Assembly: GCA_963727415.1 (NCBI GenBank)
Contig: CAVSGF010000010.1
Location: forward strand, 472,908-536,907
Length of the DNA stretch: 64,000 nt
Reading direction: 5' to 3'
DNA from: DASQPR01 sp963727415
Lineage (GTDB): Bacteria > Actinomycetota > Actinomycetes > Mycobacteriales > Micromonosporaceae
Position numbers and translations under genes: made by a program. Within the stretch, counting starts at the first letter, position 1, and the number at the start of each line of letters is the position of its first letter. This document shows, in pieces, positions 43,820 to 52,551 of the stretch. The notes below the pieces were generated by a model, which saw nothing but the letters and a program-made list of their open reading frames with translations, was not told where the DNA came from and made no database searches.

Positions 43820-44935
43820 TCAGGGCTCCTGGACAGGCGGCATGGCGGCGATCGTGGTCGCGACGTAGTCCCACGCGTCGCGGTGCGTTCCGCGAGCGAT
43901 GGATGCGACAAGTGCGGTCGGGTCACCTGCGGTGATGATCGGTCGCGCCCGCTGGAGAGCGTTCGCGATTGCCAGCGGCAGGTCTGCCCGGGTCCGCGCC
44001 CAGCCGGCCCAGCCGGCGGCGGCGAGGTCGGCGGCGTTGGCGAGGCCGTGTCCGGGCAGCGGCCGGTAGGTGACGACGGGCACTCCAGAGGCGAGTGCTT
44101 CCTGGACGCTGAGCCCTCCCCCGCTCTGGACGACCACGTCGGCGGCGCGCATCAAAGTGGGCATGTCATCGATCCAGCCAAGTGGGATGGCGGCGCCGGT
44201 GGCGGCGATGCGGAGCCGTGCGGAGCGGTTGTGACCGGTGACAACGACCGGGGTGGCCAGACGAGTCTGGGCCACATCGTGGGCGCTGCGCGCGATCTGT
44301 CCCACACCCCATGAGCCGGCGACGATCAGCGCGAGCGGCCGGTCTGGTGGCAGCCCAAAGGTGGCTCGGGCGGCGGCCTTCTCGCCGGGCTCGGCGGGAC
44401 GGAATGCCGGTGGCACAATCGGACCGCCGACCATGACGTCTTGGGCTCCGAGTGCCCGGGCGTTGTGGGCGGAGACCGAATGCAGAGCGATGTGGGCATC
44501 GATGTGCTGGTGGATCCACAGCGGGTGGACCGATACGTCGGTGAGCACGGTGATCGCGGGCACCGCCAGAAGGTGGTGTTGGCGTAGTTCGCCAAGGAGT
44601 TGGCTGGCCATCGGATACGTCGACACCACCGCCTGGGTGTCGGGGGTGCACAGGGCCCGCAGGCGATCGGCGGCGAGCCGGACGAGACGTGCGGCCAGGG
44701 CGCCGGCGGCGGGCTCCTCCTGGGCGCGACACACCCACGTCCACGACCTCGGTGCCAGGGCGAGTTGTGTGCGGTATGCGCGGCGGAGGATCGGGCCGAG
44801 CCGTGCGGGCAGCAGTTCGAGTAGATCGACGACCTGGCACTCGTACCCCTGTCCGCGCAGACGGTCGGCCAAGCGGGCGGCCGCCACGCAGTGGCCACCG
44901 CCGAAGCTCGCGGAGATCAAAACGATCTTGCCCAC
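43820..44935 (-). CDS. Glycosyltransferase, MGDG-synthase/MurG-like (GT-B fold)
   Basis: The GTG at 44935 is chosen because GGGAGG lies just upstream and the protein begins with the conserved strand VGKIVLISASFGGGHCVAAA. The 371-residue GT-B protein has the GGGH loop, TLTD-like TVLTDVSVHPLWIHQHIDAH, VMVGGPIVPPAFRP, LIVAGSWGVGQI and the nucleotide-sugar binding VVQSGGGLSVQEALASGVPV VTYRPLPGHG. This is typical of 1,2-diacylglycerol glucosyl/galactosyltransferases and UDP-glucuronosyl-like enzymes. A palindromic site lies about 75 bases upstream, shared with the divergent ZIP transporter gene. Acceptor lipid or product is unknown. Confidence 0.8.
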   Translation of the reverse strand: MGKIVLISASFGGGHCVAAARLADRLRGQGYECQVVDLLELLPARLGPILRRAYRTQLALAPRSWTWVCRAQEEPAAGALAARLVRLAADRLRALCTPDTQAVVSTYPMASQLLGELRQHHLLAVPAITVLTDVSVHPLWIHQHIDAHIALHSVSAHNARALGAQDVMVGGPIVPPAFRPAEPGEKAAARATFGLPPDRPLALIVAGSWGVGQIARSAHDVAQTRLATPVVVTGHNRSARLRIAATGAAIPLGWIDDMPTLMRAADVVVQSGGGLSVQEALASGVPVVTYRPLPGHGLANAADLAAAGWAGWARTRADLPLAIANALQRARPIITAGDPTALVASIARGTHRDAWDYVATTIAAMPPVQEP

Positions 44936-45009
44936 CGAGTCCTCCCTAGCGGATGTCGCGCTTGACGGCTGGCTCGGGTTGGCTGCCTGCCTCAGCCAAG
45001 GAACATATC

Positions 45010-45028
45010 TACTACAACACTTGTAGTA
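45010..45028. promoter_or_regulatory. 19-bp palindrome TACTACAA-CAC-TTGTAGTA in divergent promoter
   Basis: A perfect 8-bp inverted repeat with CAC centre (45010-45017 and 45021-45028) lies between the glycosyltransferase (-) and ZIP transporter (+) genes. The CTACA/TGTAG core is similar to operators of BlaI/CopY-family repressors as I know them. No such repressor gene lies in the window, so the regulator must be encoded elsewhere. Nothing else is seen in this gap. Confidence 0.65.
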
Positions 45029-45192
45029 AATAGGGCCGGGATGATTCGTCGGCGTCGGTTCGGCGCGCTGGAGGCTGACGCATTGACAGCTCTCGACGGC
45101 AGGCGGGAGCGGATGCGCCCTGGCGACGATCATGGTGTGCTCAGCGAAGATGTTATGGCGGCGAAGGCTGGGCTTCGCCAAGGGAGGATGCG

Positions 45193-46011
45193 ATGAGTCT
45201 GGCACTGTTCAAGATCGGCATCGCGATCGTGATCTTCGCGGCCGGCTTGATCGGCGCGCTGCTGCCGTGGGCATTGGGCCACTCTCCAGGCGACCGATGG
45301 CTGGCGCTGGCCGACACGTTCGCCGGCGGAGTTCTGGGCGGCGCCGGCCTGCTGCATCTGCTCGACAGCGGCATCGCCGGCTTCGATCAGGCGATGCCGG
45401 AAGTCCACTACCCGCTCGCGCTCGTGATCGCGGGCGCGGGGTTCCTGCTAATGCTGCTCATTGAGGGCGTGGTGATCGCCGACCGGCCCAGCTTCGCTGA
45501 CACGCACGGTGGACATCAGCACGGACTTGGCGCCGGGCACGAGGCGGCCGAACATCCCGGCACCATGACCGCCGCCGTGGTGCTCCTGATAGTGCTATCG
45601 GTGCACTCGGTGATCCTCGGGGTGGCACTGGGTGCTCAGCGCGCGCTCGGTGCGGCGATGGTGGTCTTCCTGGCGGTCATCACGCACAAGAGCGTCGCCG
45701 GGTTCGCGCTCGGCGTGGGGTATCTGCGCTCCAACTTCCCGTGGCGCCGGGCGCTACCACGTCTGACTACTTTCGCCCTGATGACCCCGTTGGGCATCCT
45801 GATGGGGACAGCCGTCGGCGCGGCCCTGTCCAGCGGTCCCGGCCAACTGTTCGAGGCCACCTTCGACTCGATCGGGGCGGGAACGTTCCTGTACATCGCG
45901 GCCTTGGACATCATTCGGTCCGAGTTCGACGTTCCTCGCGACCGGCTCGCGAAATGGGGCGCCGCCGTAGCCGGCTTTGCCGTCATGGCCGTGGTCGCGA
46001 TCTGGGTATGA
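45193..46011 (+). CDS. ZIP-family metal transporter
   Basis: A 272-residue membrane protein with eight predicted spans. The cytoplasmic His-rich loop DTHGGHQHGLGAGHEAAEH and the metal-binding helices VLSVHSVILGVALGAQ (His, Ser) and FLAVITHKSVAGFALGVG (His-Lys) are typical of ZIP transporters for zinc, iron or manganese. The usual HxxxE is present as HKSVAGFALG without the second Glu, so selectivity may differ. It is divergent from the glycosyltransferase over a palindromic site. A metal-responsive repressor could connect them, but this is inferred. Confidence 0.85.
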   Translation: MSLALFKIGIAIVIFAAGLIGALLPWALGHSPGDRWLALADTFAGGVLGGAGLLHLLDSGIAGFDQAMPEVHYPLALVIAGAGFLLMLLIEGVVIADRPSFADTHGGHQHGLGAGHEAAEHPGTMTAAVVLLIVLSVHSVILGVALGAQRALGAAMVVFLAVITHKSVAGFALGVGYLRSNFPWRRALPRLTTFALMTPLGILMGTAVGAALSSGPGQLFEATFDSIGAGTFLYIAALDIIRSEFDVPRDRLAKWGAAVAGFAVMAVVAIWV

Positions 46012-46181
46012 CCCGAAAGCAACGGTCCGCGGCGCCAACGCAGCCCCGTCATCCGGCCACGGCGTACTTCGACATCGTGGTCGCCACCGCGCCGGCCGGT
46101 GACGGTCCTTTCTGGCGACGACCGGACCCTGTCGGAGTCGCGGCTAGCACGATCTCGCCGACCGGAACCAGCGCGAGAGGG

Positions 46182-47438
46182 TCATGATTCGTCGAGGGTC
46201 TCCCGGCGCATCGGCGAACGCAGGATCGGTACCCATACCAGCGCGAGCGCGGCGCAGGCGACCGAGGTGGCGGTACGCGGACCGGAAAGATCGCCGACGA
46301 CTGCCGCCGCCGCGGCGCCGACCGTGAGCGCGCCGCTGAACATCATGCGCAGCGCGCCGTTGACGCGTCCCAGCAGCCGCGGCGGCGTGACGTGCTGGCG
46401 GAACGACATCAGAACCACACCGTCGAAGCCGACCTTGAAGACCACGAGTGCCCACGCGAGCGCGGCGATCGGCCCGGGAACGGCCTGACCGACAAACGGA
46501 AGGACGAACGAGACCGGGGCGATCAGCAGCCCGATCACGAGCACCGAGCGACCGGCACCGAGGAGCCTCGACAACCGCTGCCCGCAGAGCGCTCCGAGCA
46601 GGCCGCCGACTCCGCCGACACCGAGGAAGAGGCCCAGGTCACTCTCCGACCAGTGGAGTTCCCGGAGCAGGATGAGCGGCAGCATCGCGACTGTACCCGC
46701 GGTCGCGAAGTTCACGAGCGCTCCAGCGACGGCGATCGCGCGTAGGGTGCGGTTGCGCTGGACGAACGACAGGCCCTCACGCGCCTCGATCACGAGCGAG
46801 CGCCGGACAACCTCGACCTGGATGGGCTCGGGTCGCTCGATACGCCGGATCCACAGTGCCGACCAGAGGTAGCCGAGCGCCGTCGCGATCAGAACCGTTG
46901 TGGCCGTCGACACGCCGACCAGCCAGCCGGCCAGCGCCGGACCGCCTACCAGCGCCATCTGCTCCACGATGCCGAGCCGTCCATTCGCCGCGACGAGCCG
47001 GCGGCTACCACCGCCGACCAGATCCGGCAGGTGGCTCTGCGTCGCGATATCAAAGAAGACGGTCGCGACGCCGTTGAGGAAGACCACAACCCACAGCTGG
47101 GCCATGGTCAGGGCGGAGGCGACGGCAGCTACCGGTAGCGAGCCGATCAGCGCGAACCGGGCCAGATCCATGCCGATCATGACCGGGCGACGGGGGACCC
47201 GGTCGAGCCACGCACCCGCCGGCAGCCCGAGCAGTAGAAAGGGGGCGGTGCCGGCGGCGGCCAACGCACCGGCCGCCCCCGGCCCGGCGCCGAGCGACGT
47301 GATCGCGACGAGCGGAATGGCCACCTTGGCGATGTTGAAGCCCCACTTCGCCGCCACTGTAGCGACGAGGTAGCGGGTGAAGTCGCGGGGCAAGGCTCGG
47401 ACGTCGGGCTCATGACGGGTTGCGTGCTGGATGGACAT
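46182..47438 (-). CDS. MFS transporter, MFS_3/enterobactin-exporter-like group
   Basis: The start at 47438 (MSIQHATRHEPDVRALPRDF) is chosen because the upstream extension is not conserved in character. About 418 residues with 12 spans, including FLLLGLPAGAWLDRVPRRPV MIGMDLAR (motif A-like), FDIATQSHLPDLVGGGSRRL and PPRLLGRVNGALRMMFSGAL, as in the MFS_3 group of drug/siderophore exporters. It is divergent from an ArsR-like DUF5937 regulator, with only 75 bases between start codons, so that regulator probably controls it. Substrate is unknown. Confidence 0.88.
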   Translation of the reverse strand: MSIQHATRHEPDVRALPRDFTRYLVATVAAKWGFNIAKVAIPLVAITSLGAGPGAAGALAAAGTAPFLLLGLPAGAWLDRVPRRPVMIGMDLARFALIGSLPVAAVASALTMAQLWVVVFLNGVATVFFDIATQSHLPDLVGGGSRRLVAANGRLGIVEQMALVGGPALAGWLVGVSTATTVLIATALGYLWSALWIRRIERPEPIQVEVVRRSLVIEAREGLSFVQRNRTLRAIAVAGALVNFATAGTVAMLPLILLRELHWSESDLGLFLGVGGVGGLLGALCGQRLSRLLGAGRSVLVIGLLIAPVSFVLPFVGQAVPGPIAALAWALVVFKVGFDGVVLMSFRQHVTPPRLLGRVNGALRMMFSGALTVGAAAAAVVGDLSGPRTATSVACAALALVWVPILRSPMRRETLDES

Positions 47439-47513
47439 GCCCGAACACTCGATGGTGGCCGCCGACGCACGCCAACGATTCAGATTACGATGAATCCTCG
47501 TGAGGTCCGTCTG

Positions 47514-48479
47514 ATGCTGCGAATGTCGTTGTCCGTGGCCGACCTCGCGAGTGTCAGATTCGCGATCTCCCCCGCCTGGGAGGTCGTCGCGAGCCTTCGG
47601 GTACTCCGCGACCCTGGCGCGCACGCCGTGCACGTGCCATGGGTGCGCCAGCACCGGGCGGCGGTGCTCGCCTCACCCGATCTACGGCACCTGCACGACC
47701 TGGTGATCGAGCCCGAACGGAGACTGCCGGGCTTCCTCGCGCCAGCGCCGCACTCACCCGTCGCCGAGCCCGAGGCGGAATTCGCGGCGGTGCAGGAGAC
47801 GCCCGCCACGGTCGTACGCGAGGAACTCGCCGCGGTGTATGGCGACCGGCTGCCGGACTCGCTGTCGCAACTGCGCCGTGCACCGCGCCGTGCGCTGCCG
47901 GTGATCGTGGACCAGATGCGGGCCTACTGGGACCTCGCGTTGGCGCCTTACTGGGGGCAGATGCGCGGCATCCTGGAGGGCGACGTGATGTTCCGGGCGC
48001 GGCGACTGGCCGAAGCCGGCCCGCACCGGATGTTTTCCGAGCTCGACCCCATGATTTCGTGGTCGGACGACGTCCTATCGGTGAACCGGCCCAATCTGGA
48101 CCTGCACTACGAACTCGGCGGGCGCGGCCTGGTGCTCGTTCCGTCGTTGTTCGCATGGCCGAACGTCTTCGTCAAGGCGTCCGAGCCTTGGGCGCCGGTA
48201 TTGCGATATCCCACCCGGGGCGTGGGATCCATGTGGCTGCAGGGGCCGCCCGAGGCCGACCTCGCCCGGGTGCTCGGCCAGGCTCGGGCGGCCCTCCTGG
48301 TCGAGCTGACAACCCCGTCAACGACGACATCGCTGGCCCGTCGTACCGGGCTGGCCCCGAGCGGAGTCTCGGCCCACCTCTCCCGTCTCATGGCCGCGGG
48401 CCTGGTCACCCGGCAACGGGCCGGTCGTCTGGTCTTCTACACGCGCACCGCGCGGGGCGACGCGCTCCTCGGCGACTGA
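47514..48479 (+). CDS. ArsR-like regulator with DUF5937 N-terminal domain
   Basis: The ATG at 47514 follows GTGAGG by eight bases. The protein of 321 residues begins LRMSLSVADLASVRFAISPA then WEVVASLRVLRDP, which is characteristic of DUF5937. The C-terminal part is an ArsR-type winged helix (LARRTGLAPSGVSAHLSRLM, AAGLVTRQRAGRLVFYTRT). No metal-binding cysteines are seen. It is divergent from the MFS transporter gene and is the obvious candidate regulator for it. Confidence 0.85.
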   Translation: MLRMSLSVADLASVRFAISPAWEVVASLRVLRDPGAHAVHVPWVRQHRAAVLASPDLRHLHDLVIEPERRLPGFLAPAPHSPVAEPEAEFAAVQETPATVVREELAAVYGDRLPDSLSQLRRAPRRALPVIVDQMRAYWDLALAPYWGQMRGILEGDVMFRARRLAEAGPHRMFSELDPMISWSDDVLSVNRPNLDLHYELGGRGLVLVPSLFAWPNVFVKASEPWAPVLRYPTRGVGSMWLQGPPEADLARVLGQARAALLVELTTPSTTTSLARRTGLAPSGVSAHLSRLMAAGLVTRQRAGRLVFYTRTARGDALLGD

Positions 48480-48674
48480 CTCGGACGGGGACCGCCTGCC
48501 GGCAAAGCGGTCCCGACGACGGCGCCCGGAAGTCGCTCGGGTGTCCGCTCCGGCCCCGCCGCCGAGAACACTCGTGGCCTCTGACAAGTCACGCCGGGGG
48601 GTTGACCGGTCTGCCGTCTCAGCGCGGCGGGGCAGTCCGACTGACAGGTGTCGTGTGCCACCCGAGCCGAGGAC

Positions 48675-48705
48675 TTGACCTGGAGCACACTCCAAGTTTT
48701 ACGGT
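48675..48705 (+). promoter_or_regulatory. MerR-type promoter with 19-bp spacer
   Basis: TTGACC (48675-48680) and TACGGT (48700-48705) are separated by 19 bases containing the dyad GGAG-CACA-CTCC (48682-48693). This is the standard architecture of promoters activated by MerR-family proteins, and the start codon of the MerR gene follows seven bases after the -10 box, so the transcript is nearly leaderless. The 200 bases before this are empty. Confidence 0.75.
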
Positions 48706-48711
48706 TGCTTC

Positions 48712-49137
48712 ATGACCGCCGGACACACCCCGCCTCAACGAGAGCCGACCCTCACGATCGCCCATGTCGCCGAGCGGACCGGCCTCTCATCGGACACCCT
48801 GCGCTACTACGAGCGCGCCGGGCTCATCCAGCGGGTCGGCCGCACCACGGGCAACCAACGCCGCTACGCCGCGGCCGACCTCGCCTGGCTGGAGTTCCTG
48901 ATGCGGCTGCGCGAGACCGGCATGTCGATCAGCGACATGCAACTCTACGGCCAGCTCCGGGCGGCTGGCGATGCCACCATTGCCGACCGTCTGACCATGC
49001 TCCGCGATCACCGCCACGACCTCGCGAAACGCATCCGCGACCTGCGGCGCAACGCCGCCGCGCTGGACGGCAAGATCAAACACTACGAGGCGCTGCTCGC
49101 CCAGCCGCCAGAAACGGACACCCCACGTGATCACTAG
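48712..49137 (+). CDS. MerR-family transcriptional regulator
   Basis: A 141-residue regulator. The helix-turn-helix and wing are LTIAHVAERTGLSSDTLRYY ERAGLI and RTTGNQRRYAAADLAWLEFL. The dimerisation coiled coil is RLTMLRDHRHDLAKRIRDLR. No C-terminal metal-binding cysteines are present, so it is of the aldehyde/redox or small-molecule sensing sort (AdhR/NmlR-like). It overlaps the following carboxymuconolactone-decarboxylase-family gene by 11 bases, so it activates itself and that gene from the 19-bp-spacer promoter. Confidence 0.92.
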   Translation: MTAGHTPPQREPTLTIAHVAERTGLSSDTLRYYERAGLIQRVGRTTGNQRRYAAADLAWLEFLMRLRETGMSISDMQLYGQLRAAGDATIADRLTMLRDHRHDLAKRIRDLRRNAAALDGKIKHYEALLAQPPETDTPRDH

Positions 49138-49546
49138 CCCCGCCGCCAAGGCCCGCCAGGAGCGCTTCGAGCACGGTCTGGACATCCTCACCCGCATCGA
49201 CGGCGAGGCCGGGCACAAGGTCCTCGAATCCCTCGCCGACATCAATCCCGAGCTTGGCCACCAGGTCGTCGCTTGGGCCTTCGGGGAGATCTACGATCGC
49301 CCTGGCCTGGCTCCGCGCGACCGCCAGCTGGTCACTCTCGGCATGCTTACCGCCCTCGGCAGCTGCGAACCGCAGTTGGAGGTGCACATCAACGCCTCTC
49401 TCAACGTCGGGCTCACACCCGAAGAGATAGTTGAGGCCCTGCTCCACTCCGCCGTCTACTGCGGCATGCCCAGGGCGCTCAACGCCACCTTCGTCGCCAA
49501 GAAGGTGTTCGCCGAACGCGGACTCCTCCCGGTCGGCGACCAGTAG
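49127..49546 (+). CDS. Carboxymuconolactone decarboxylase family protein
   Basis: The GTG start at 49127 overlaps the MerR gene. The 139-residue protein has the CMD fold with LAPRDRQLVTLGMLTALGSC, PQLEVHINASLNVGLTPEEI and VEALLHSAVYCGMPRALNAT. It lacks the CxxC of AhpD, having single cysteines. PcaC-like enzymes act in the protocatechuate branch of the beta-ketoadipate pathway, but many paralogues next to MerR regulators have unknown or stress-related roles. I consider the second more likely because of the operon. Confidence 0.85.
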   Translation: MITSPAAKARQERFEHGLDILTRIDGEAGHKVLESLADINPELGHQVVAWAFGEIYDRPGLAPRDRQLVTLGMLTALGSCEPQLEVHINASLNVGLTPEEIVEALLHSAVYCGMPRALNATFVAKKVFAERGLLPVGDQ

Positions 49547-49565
49547 CACGCGCAACTCGCGCTTG

Positions 49566-50240
49566 TCAGGCACCGCTGTGGGTTGCCACGGCTCGGACGG
49601 GAGGGAGCGCGGGCGGCTGGGCCGGGTCGCCGGTTGGAACCATGCGCGTTACCGCCTCCGGCATCGCGCCGACCGTGAACGCGCGGACGGCTGGCCCCAC
49701 GGACACCGTGACGAACGACGCCACCGGCGGAATCTCGGCAGGAAGCGGAACAAGGTGCTCCCCTGGGTCGAAGTAGGAGTCGATCACACGCAACGAGGTG
49801 CTCGTCGGCTCGGGCGGCCTGAAGGAGGTGACCCACCAGGCCTCGACGACCACCTGGGCCGGTTTCCACAGGGTGAGTTGCACCATTCTCGTCGTCGTGT
49901 CATATGCCACGCCGTTGTCTCCGGCAGCCGACGTGACGCCCTCAACCTGGGCGGCGATGAGACCTGCGATACCGGCGAGTCCCTGTACGAAGGTGACGTG
50001 GTCGTTGACCTTGGAGATCTCTTCTTTGAGGCGCTGCTTCGTGTTGGGCGGAACCATGCCACCGAAGACAACGACGTCGATCTTCGTCGTGTCGTACTCG
50101 GTCAGCACCTCGTCGAACTGGTTTGTCGCATCTGCGTGGAAGCCTTTGCTTCGCAAGATGTCGGCAGCCTCAAGGAGCACGCTTGGGCTTCTGCCGATAA
50201 TCAGAATCCGTTCGGGTCCGCTGTTGTTCGGTGCGTCCAT
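49566..50240 (-). CDS. Hypothetical protein with Rossmann/receiver-like N-terminal domain (224 aa)
   Basis: The ATG at 50240 has AGGAGA upstream. The first 120 residues look like an alpha/beta Rossmann-type domain (RILIIGRSPSVLLEAADILR, SKGFHADATNQFDE, IDVVVFGGMVPPNTKQRLKE, HVTFVQGLAGIAGLIAAQVE). The rest is beta-rich (QLTLWKPAQVVVEAWWVTSF) without a recognised motif. It is divergent from a MarR regulator, with two ACCAAC-type palindromes in the gap, so it is a likely MarR target. I cannot give a function. Confidence 0.6.
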   Translation of the reverse strand: MDAPNNSGPERILIIGRSPSVLLEAADILRSKGFHADATNQFDEVLTEYDTTKIDVVVFGGMVPPNTKQRLKEEISKVNDHVTFVQGLAGIAGLIAAQVEGVTSAAGDNGVAYDTTTRMVQLTLWKPAQVVVEAWWVTSFRPPEPTSTSLRVIDSYFDPGEHLVPLPAEIPPVASFVTVSVGPAVRAFTVGAMPEAVTRMVPTGDPAQPPALPPVRAVATHSGA

Positions 50241-50263
50241 GAGCCGGTCTCCTAGGCAAGAGA

Positions 50264-50304
50264 ATGTTGGTACGACCAACATAGCCTACGTTGGCCGAGC
50301 CAAC
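50264..50304. promoter_or_regulatory. Two MarR-type operators in divergent promoter
   Basis: ATGTTGGT-ACG-ACCAACAT (50264-50282) is a perfect 8-bp dyad. GTTGGC-CGA-GCCAAC (50290-50304) is a second dyad with the same GTTGG/CCAAC core. They lie between the hypothetical gene (-) and the MarR gene (+), 19 bases before the MarR start, and are most likely bound by that MarR protein. Confidence 0.8.
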
Positions 50305-50322
50305 AATTGATAATGTCTGCCC

Positions 50323-50805
50323 ATGCCGATGGATCGACCGCCTGGCCGTACGCCCTCCCGCGTCAAGGATCTTCCGACCTGGCTGATAAGCCGGACATTC
50401 GCTCGCTCGTCCAGCCTGCTCGCCGCTGGGTTCGAGTCGTACGGCCGCGGCCTTCGCAGTTACCACTACCGCCTCTTGGCCGCGCTCGACGAGTGGGGGT
50501 CCGCGAGCCAGGCTGATCTGAGCCGTGGGACCGGGATCGATCGCAGCGACGTCACGGCGGCGCTGTCCGAGCTCGAGTCACGTCGCCTCGTTGAGCGGTC
50601 TGTCGACCCCGGGAACAGGCGCCGTAACGTCGTCACGATCACCCCGGCTGGGGTAGAACAACTCGTGGAACTCGACAACGTCATCGACGGTATTCAGGAG
50701 CAGGTCCTGAAACCTCTGACCAACGCGCAGCGGCGTCAGTTCATCGGCTTGATGGTCAAGCTTCTCGCGGCCGAGGACGCGCCGGCCACCGGGCGCCCAC
50801 GGTGA
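50323..50805 (+). CDS. MarR-family transcriptional regulator
   Basis: A 160-residue winged-helix protein: the DNA-binding part is SYHYRLLAALDEWGSASQAD, LSRGTGIDRSDVTAALSELE and SRRLVERSVDPGNRRRNVVT. The N-terminal 25 residues include PSRVKDLPTWLISRTFARSS. An ATG two codons later is also possible. It probably represses the divergent hypothetical gene and itself through the two GTTGG palindromes. Ligand unknown. The 146 bases downstream to the next gene hold nothing I can support. Confidence 0.9.
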   Translation: MPMDRPPGRTPSRVKDLPTWLISRTFARSSSLLAAGFESYGRGLRSYHYRLLAALDEWGSASQADLSRGTGIDRSDVTAALSELESRRLVERSVDPGNRRRNVVTITPAGVEQLVELDNVIDGIQEQVLKPLTNAQRRQFIGLMVKLLAAEDAPATGRPR

Positions 50806-50951
50806 CAACTCTGTCGCGGTTGTTTGCCGCCCGCATGCCAGAAGATCTTCAAGAAAGCCCGCGAGTCGGCGTCGGATCGGGGCAGACACGTTCGTAGCAG
50901 GGATGAACGGCCGCCCACCAGGGCAAGCCGAACCACAGGAGATGATCCGAG

Positions 50952-51293
50952 ATGCATTACCTGGTTTCCGTGATCGACGACACGGCCGGGCTCGCCACCC
51001 CGGACGAAATGGCTGCCATCGACGTGTTCAACGACCGCCTCAAGGCCGAGGGCCAATGGGTCTTCGCCGGCGGCCTCGCGGCGCCAAGCACGGCCACCGT
51101 CATAGACAACCGCGGCGAGGAAGCCCTGGTCATCGATGGGCCCTTCGTGGAGACGAAGGAGTACCTGGCCGGCTTCTGGATCATCCAGGCCCCCGACCTC
51201 GACGTGGCCCTCAAACTCGGCGCCGAGGGATCGAAGGCGTGCAACCGGAAGGTCGAGATACGGCCGTTCCTCGGCGTCGACGTGCGGGATTGA
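50952..51293 (+). CDS. YCII/DGPF-domain protein, partner of ECF42 sigma factor
   Basis: A 113-residue YCII-related protein: MHYLVSVIDDTAGLATPDEM, GGLAAPSTATVIDN and the DGPFVETKEYLAGFWIIQA block that gives the DGPF family its name. CNRKVEIRPF is near the C-terminus. It has AGGAG upstream and ends eight bases before the sigma gene. DGPF genes are characteristic neighbours and targets of ECF42 sigma factors. The biochemical role of these small proteins is not established. Confidence 0.9.
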   Translation: MHYLVSVIDDTAGLATPDEMAAIDVFNDRLKAEGQWVFAGGLAAPSTATVIDNRGEEALVIDGPFVETKEYLAGFWIIQAPDLDVALKLGAEGSKACNRKVEIRPFLGVDVRD

Positions 51294-51300
51294 GCGGCGA

Positions 51301-52533
51301 GTGAGCGTGATCGACGTCAGTGAGGCGCTCACCCGCATCCACCACGAGGAGTGGGCCCGGGTGGTCGCCGCCCTGACCAGGCGCTTCGGTGACCTCGACA
51401 TCGCCGAAGAGGCGGCGGCGGAGGCGTTCGTGACCGCCGTCGAGCGGTGGCCGGCCGACGGCATACCTCCCAACCCGGGCGCCTGGTTGACCACCACCGC
51501 CAACCGCAAGGCCATCGACCGGATCCGGCGCGAGAACAAACGCGATGACAAGCAGAAGGAGGCTCACATGCTGTATGACGACGACCCGCCCGAGCCTCTT
51601 GGCATCGTTGACGACGACCGGCTCCGGCTGATCTTCATCTGCTGCCACCCGGCGCTCACGATCCAGGCCCGTGTGGCGCTAACGCTGCGAATGGTCGGCG
51701 GTCTGACCATGCCAGAGATCGCCCGCGCCTTCCTCGCACCCGAGACCACCATGGGGCAGCGAATCACCCGCGCGAAGATCAAGATAAAGGCCGCTCACAT
51801 CCCTTACCGGGTACCGTCCGCAAAGGACCTTCCGGCGCGCGTGGCCGGCGTACTCGCCGTCCTGTACCTCATCTTCAATGAGGGATATCTGGCGACTGGC
51901 CCCGACACCGAGCCCATACGGCATGACCTGACCACCGAGGCGATCCGGCTCGCTCACATGATCCATGCCCTGATGCCCGATGACGGTGAGGTCACCGGGC
52001 TGCTGGCACTGATGCTCCTCACCGAGGCCCGCCGCGCTGCCCGGGTATCGGCCAGCGGCGAACTGGTCACCCTCGCCGAGCAGGACCGGGGCGCATGGGA
52101 CGCCGCCCTGATCGCCGCGGGTCATCGGCTGGTGCGCGAACGCCTGGCAGCCGGGATGGCTCCGGGTCGCTACCAGATCCTCGCGGCGATCAACGCCGTG
52201 CACACCTCCGCACGCGACATTCGCGACACCGACTGGTCGCAGGTCGTCGCCCTCTACGACCAGCTCTTGCGGATCGACGCCTCGCCGATCATCGCCCTCA
52301 ACCGGGCCGTCGCGGTCGCCGAGCTGGACGGCCCGGAGGTAGCGCTGGCGGCCGTCGACCGACTTGAAGACGAGTTGGCCGGCTATCACGCATACCACGC
52401 GACCCGCGCCGATCTGCTCCGCCGGCTGGGCCGCAGGCAGGCGTCACGCGCGGCCTACGACAAGGCCATCCAGCTTGCGGGCAACACCGCCGAGATCGCG
52501 TACCTGACACGCCGCCGCGACCAACTGGGGTAG
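51301..52533 (+). CDS. ECF42-type RNA polymerase sigma factor with C-terminal helical extension
   Basis: The GTG start at 51301 gives 410 residues. Region 2 is RRFGDLDIAEEAAAEAFVTA and region 4 is VALTLRMVGGLTMPEIARAF with GQRITRAKIKIKAAHIPY. After that comes the long DUF6596/TPR-like extension (LAVLYLIFNEGYLATGPDTE, RYQILAAINAVHTSARD, IIALNRAVAVAELDGPEVAL). This architecture plus the adjacent DGPF gene identifies ECF42. There is no anti-sigma gene. The C-terminal extension is thought to regulate activity in this group. Confidence 0.92.
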   Translation: MSVIDVSEALTRIHHEEWARVVAALTRRFGDLDIAEEAAAEAFVTAVERWPADGIPPNPGAWLTTTANRKAIDRIRRENKRDDKQKEAHMLYDDDPPEPLGIVDDDRLRLIFICCHPALTIQARVALTLRMVGGLTMPEIARAFLAPETTMGQRITRAKIKIKAAHIPYRVPSAKDLPARVAGVLAVLYLIFNEGYLATGPDTEPIRHDLTTEAIRLAHMIHALMPDDGEVTGLLALMLLTEARRAARVSASGELVTLAEQDRGAWDAALIAAGHRLVRERLAAGMAPGRYQILAAINAVHTSARDIRDTDWSQVVALYDQLLRIDASPIIALNRAVAVAELDGPEVALAAVDRLEDELAGYHAYHATRADLLRRLGRRQASRAAYDKAIQLAGNTAEIAYLTRRRDQLG

Positions 52534-52551
52534 TCCCGGCGGGGCATGCGC

